A stretch of 64,000 nt of DNA from Sphingobacterium chuzhouense (GTDB lineage Bacteria; Bacteroidota; Bacteroidia; Sphingobacteriales; Sphingobacteriaceae): contig NZ_JACNYL010000002.1 in assembly GCF_014692525.1 (NCBI RefSeq), forward strand, positions 868,001-932,000, written 5' to 3'. Below the pieces are notes generated by a model. It saw only the letters and a list, made by a program, of their open reading frames with translations. It was not told the DNA's origin and searched no databases. The translations under genes and the position numbers were made by a program. Shown here piece by piece: positions 63,593 through 64,000 of the stretch (positions are counted from its first letter, which is position 1; each line of letters begins with the position of its first letter).

Positions 63593-64000
63593 ATGAAAAC
63601 AAAAAGATATATCGTCACCCTGATCAGCATTGCACTGTTATTGTTGTGGATACCGGCAAGCTTAGATAAGCTAGTATATTTCCAAGCATTCAAAACCGGC
63701 ATTCTTCGCCAACCGTTTTCGGATGCATTGGGTCAAATATTGATTTATACATTACCTCTTTTAGAGATCATAGCTGCCATATGTATAGCGAGTGGTAGGT
63801 TTCGGTTGGTGGGTTTTGGGCTGTCATCTCTATTGATGGCAGCCTTTACCGGCTACATCGGCATTGCCCTGCTGGGCGCTTGGGAGAAACTACCCTGCGG
63901 CTGTGGCTCGGTGATCAGCGGTATGAACTGGACACAACATTTCTGGTTTAACCTATTTTTTCTTGCCTCTAGCATTTGGGGCTATTATTTACAACGAGGT
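63593..64000 (+). CDS. MauE/DoxX-like membrane protein (3' end outside window)
   Basis: An ATG at 63593 opens a frame to the window end (136 codons). The protein has four hydrophobic helices with a basic start (MKTKRYIVTLISIALLLLW). It has a KLPCGCGSVISGMNWTQHFW motif, where the two Cys and nearby text are typical of MauE-like proteins in Bacteroidota. MauE relatives help with disulfide or redox maturation of exported proteins. It runs divergently from the ECF sigma gene. Confidence 0.75.
   Translation, partial: MKTKRYIVTLISIALLLLWIPASLDKLVYFQAFKTGILRQPFSDALGQILIYTLPLLEIIAAICIASGRFRLVGFGLSSLLMAAFTGYIGIALLGAWEKLPCGCGSVISGMNWTQHFWFNLFFLASSIWGYYLQRG

Noticed and set aside
63427..63702. Minus-strand frame of 91 codons
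   Set aside because: It overlaps the start of the MauE-like gene in antisense, is made of A/T-rich hydrophobic codons and has no family pattern.

Overview
The window comes from a chromosome of a member of the Bacteroidota, most likely Sphingobacteriaceae or a close relative. Evidence for this: genes rarely show Shine-Dalgarno sequences; promoters fit the TAnnTTTG minus-7 pattern of this phylum; there are many lipoproteins with a Cys-Lys-Lys style start; and the gene families are typical of the phylum (ECF sigma/FecR pairs, TonB receptors with a carboxypeptidase-regulatory-like N-terminus, DUF4374 and IPT/TIG lipoproteins, a clade II nosZ cluster). No rRNA, tRNA, CRISPR array or insertion sequence was recognised.

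Layout. 1-2.3 kb: end of an Lrp/AsnC regulator, an EamA transporter and a DUF4397 lipoprotein. 2.3-14.6 kb: a nitrous oxide reduction and nitrosative-stress island. A Crp/Fnr regulator and a heme-copper-oxidase-like membrane protein diverge from cytochrome c, nosZ (clade II, CuA motif intact), a NosB-like membrane protein, nosL, nosD, nosF and nosY. After a palindromic intergenic repeat come a DUF2249-ScdA-hemerythrin repair protein, a DUF1858/DUF2249 protein, a second oxidase-like membrane protein and a DUF59 iron-sulfur factor. 14.6-24.5 kb: a GH43 glycosidase, a two-component system with a multi-spanning membrane partner, an S24-like repressor that appears to lack its catalytic Ser/Lys, a 1013-residue collagen-like lipoprotein and a clostripain-type lipoprotein. 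24.6-31.9 kb: smc, msrA, a VOC protein, an AHSA1 protein, a GlxA-type regulator and a WYL regulator.

31.9-37.3 kb holds the two least conventional signals. First, the WYL regulator is divergent from an RNA ligase rtcB. Between them lie two copies of a CTACGCA-N7-TGCG operator 111 bp apart and about 200 bp dense in hairpins, two of them with GNRA loops, which looks like a structured RNA. Second, a trimethylamine-monooxygenase-like flavoprotein gene is preceded by a good promoter and a leader of about 160 nt made of five consecutive perfect hairpins.

37.3-47.7 kb: an outer-membrane barrel protein, then an iron/xenosiderophore uptake locus resembling XusABC: ECF sigma, short anti-sigma, DUF4374-like lipoprotein, TonB receptor, DUF4374 lipoprotein, DUF4198-like protein and PepSY membrane protein. 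47.8-54.3 kb: envelope proteins of unknown function, a PPK2 kinase, a secreted protein ending in a SecD-like head domain, an alpha/beta hydrolase, a 5'-truncated DOPA-dioxygenase remnant and an orphan barstar-like protein. 54.5-61.4 kb: four tandem paralogous IPT/TIG lipoproteins, convergent with a FecR/ECF sigma pair (61.4-63.3 kb). The window ends inside a MauE/DoxX-like membrane protein.

All family assignments come from reading motifs and recalled family features. No database search was run.
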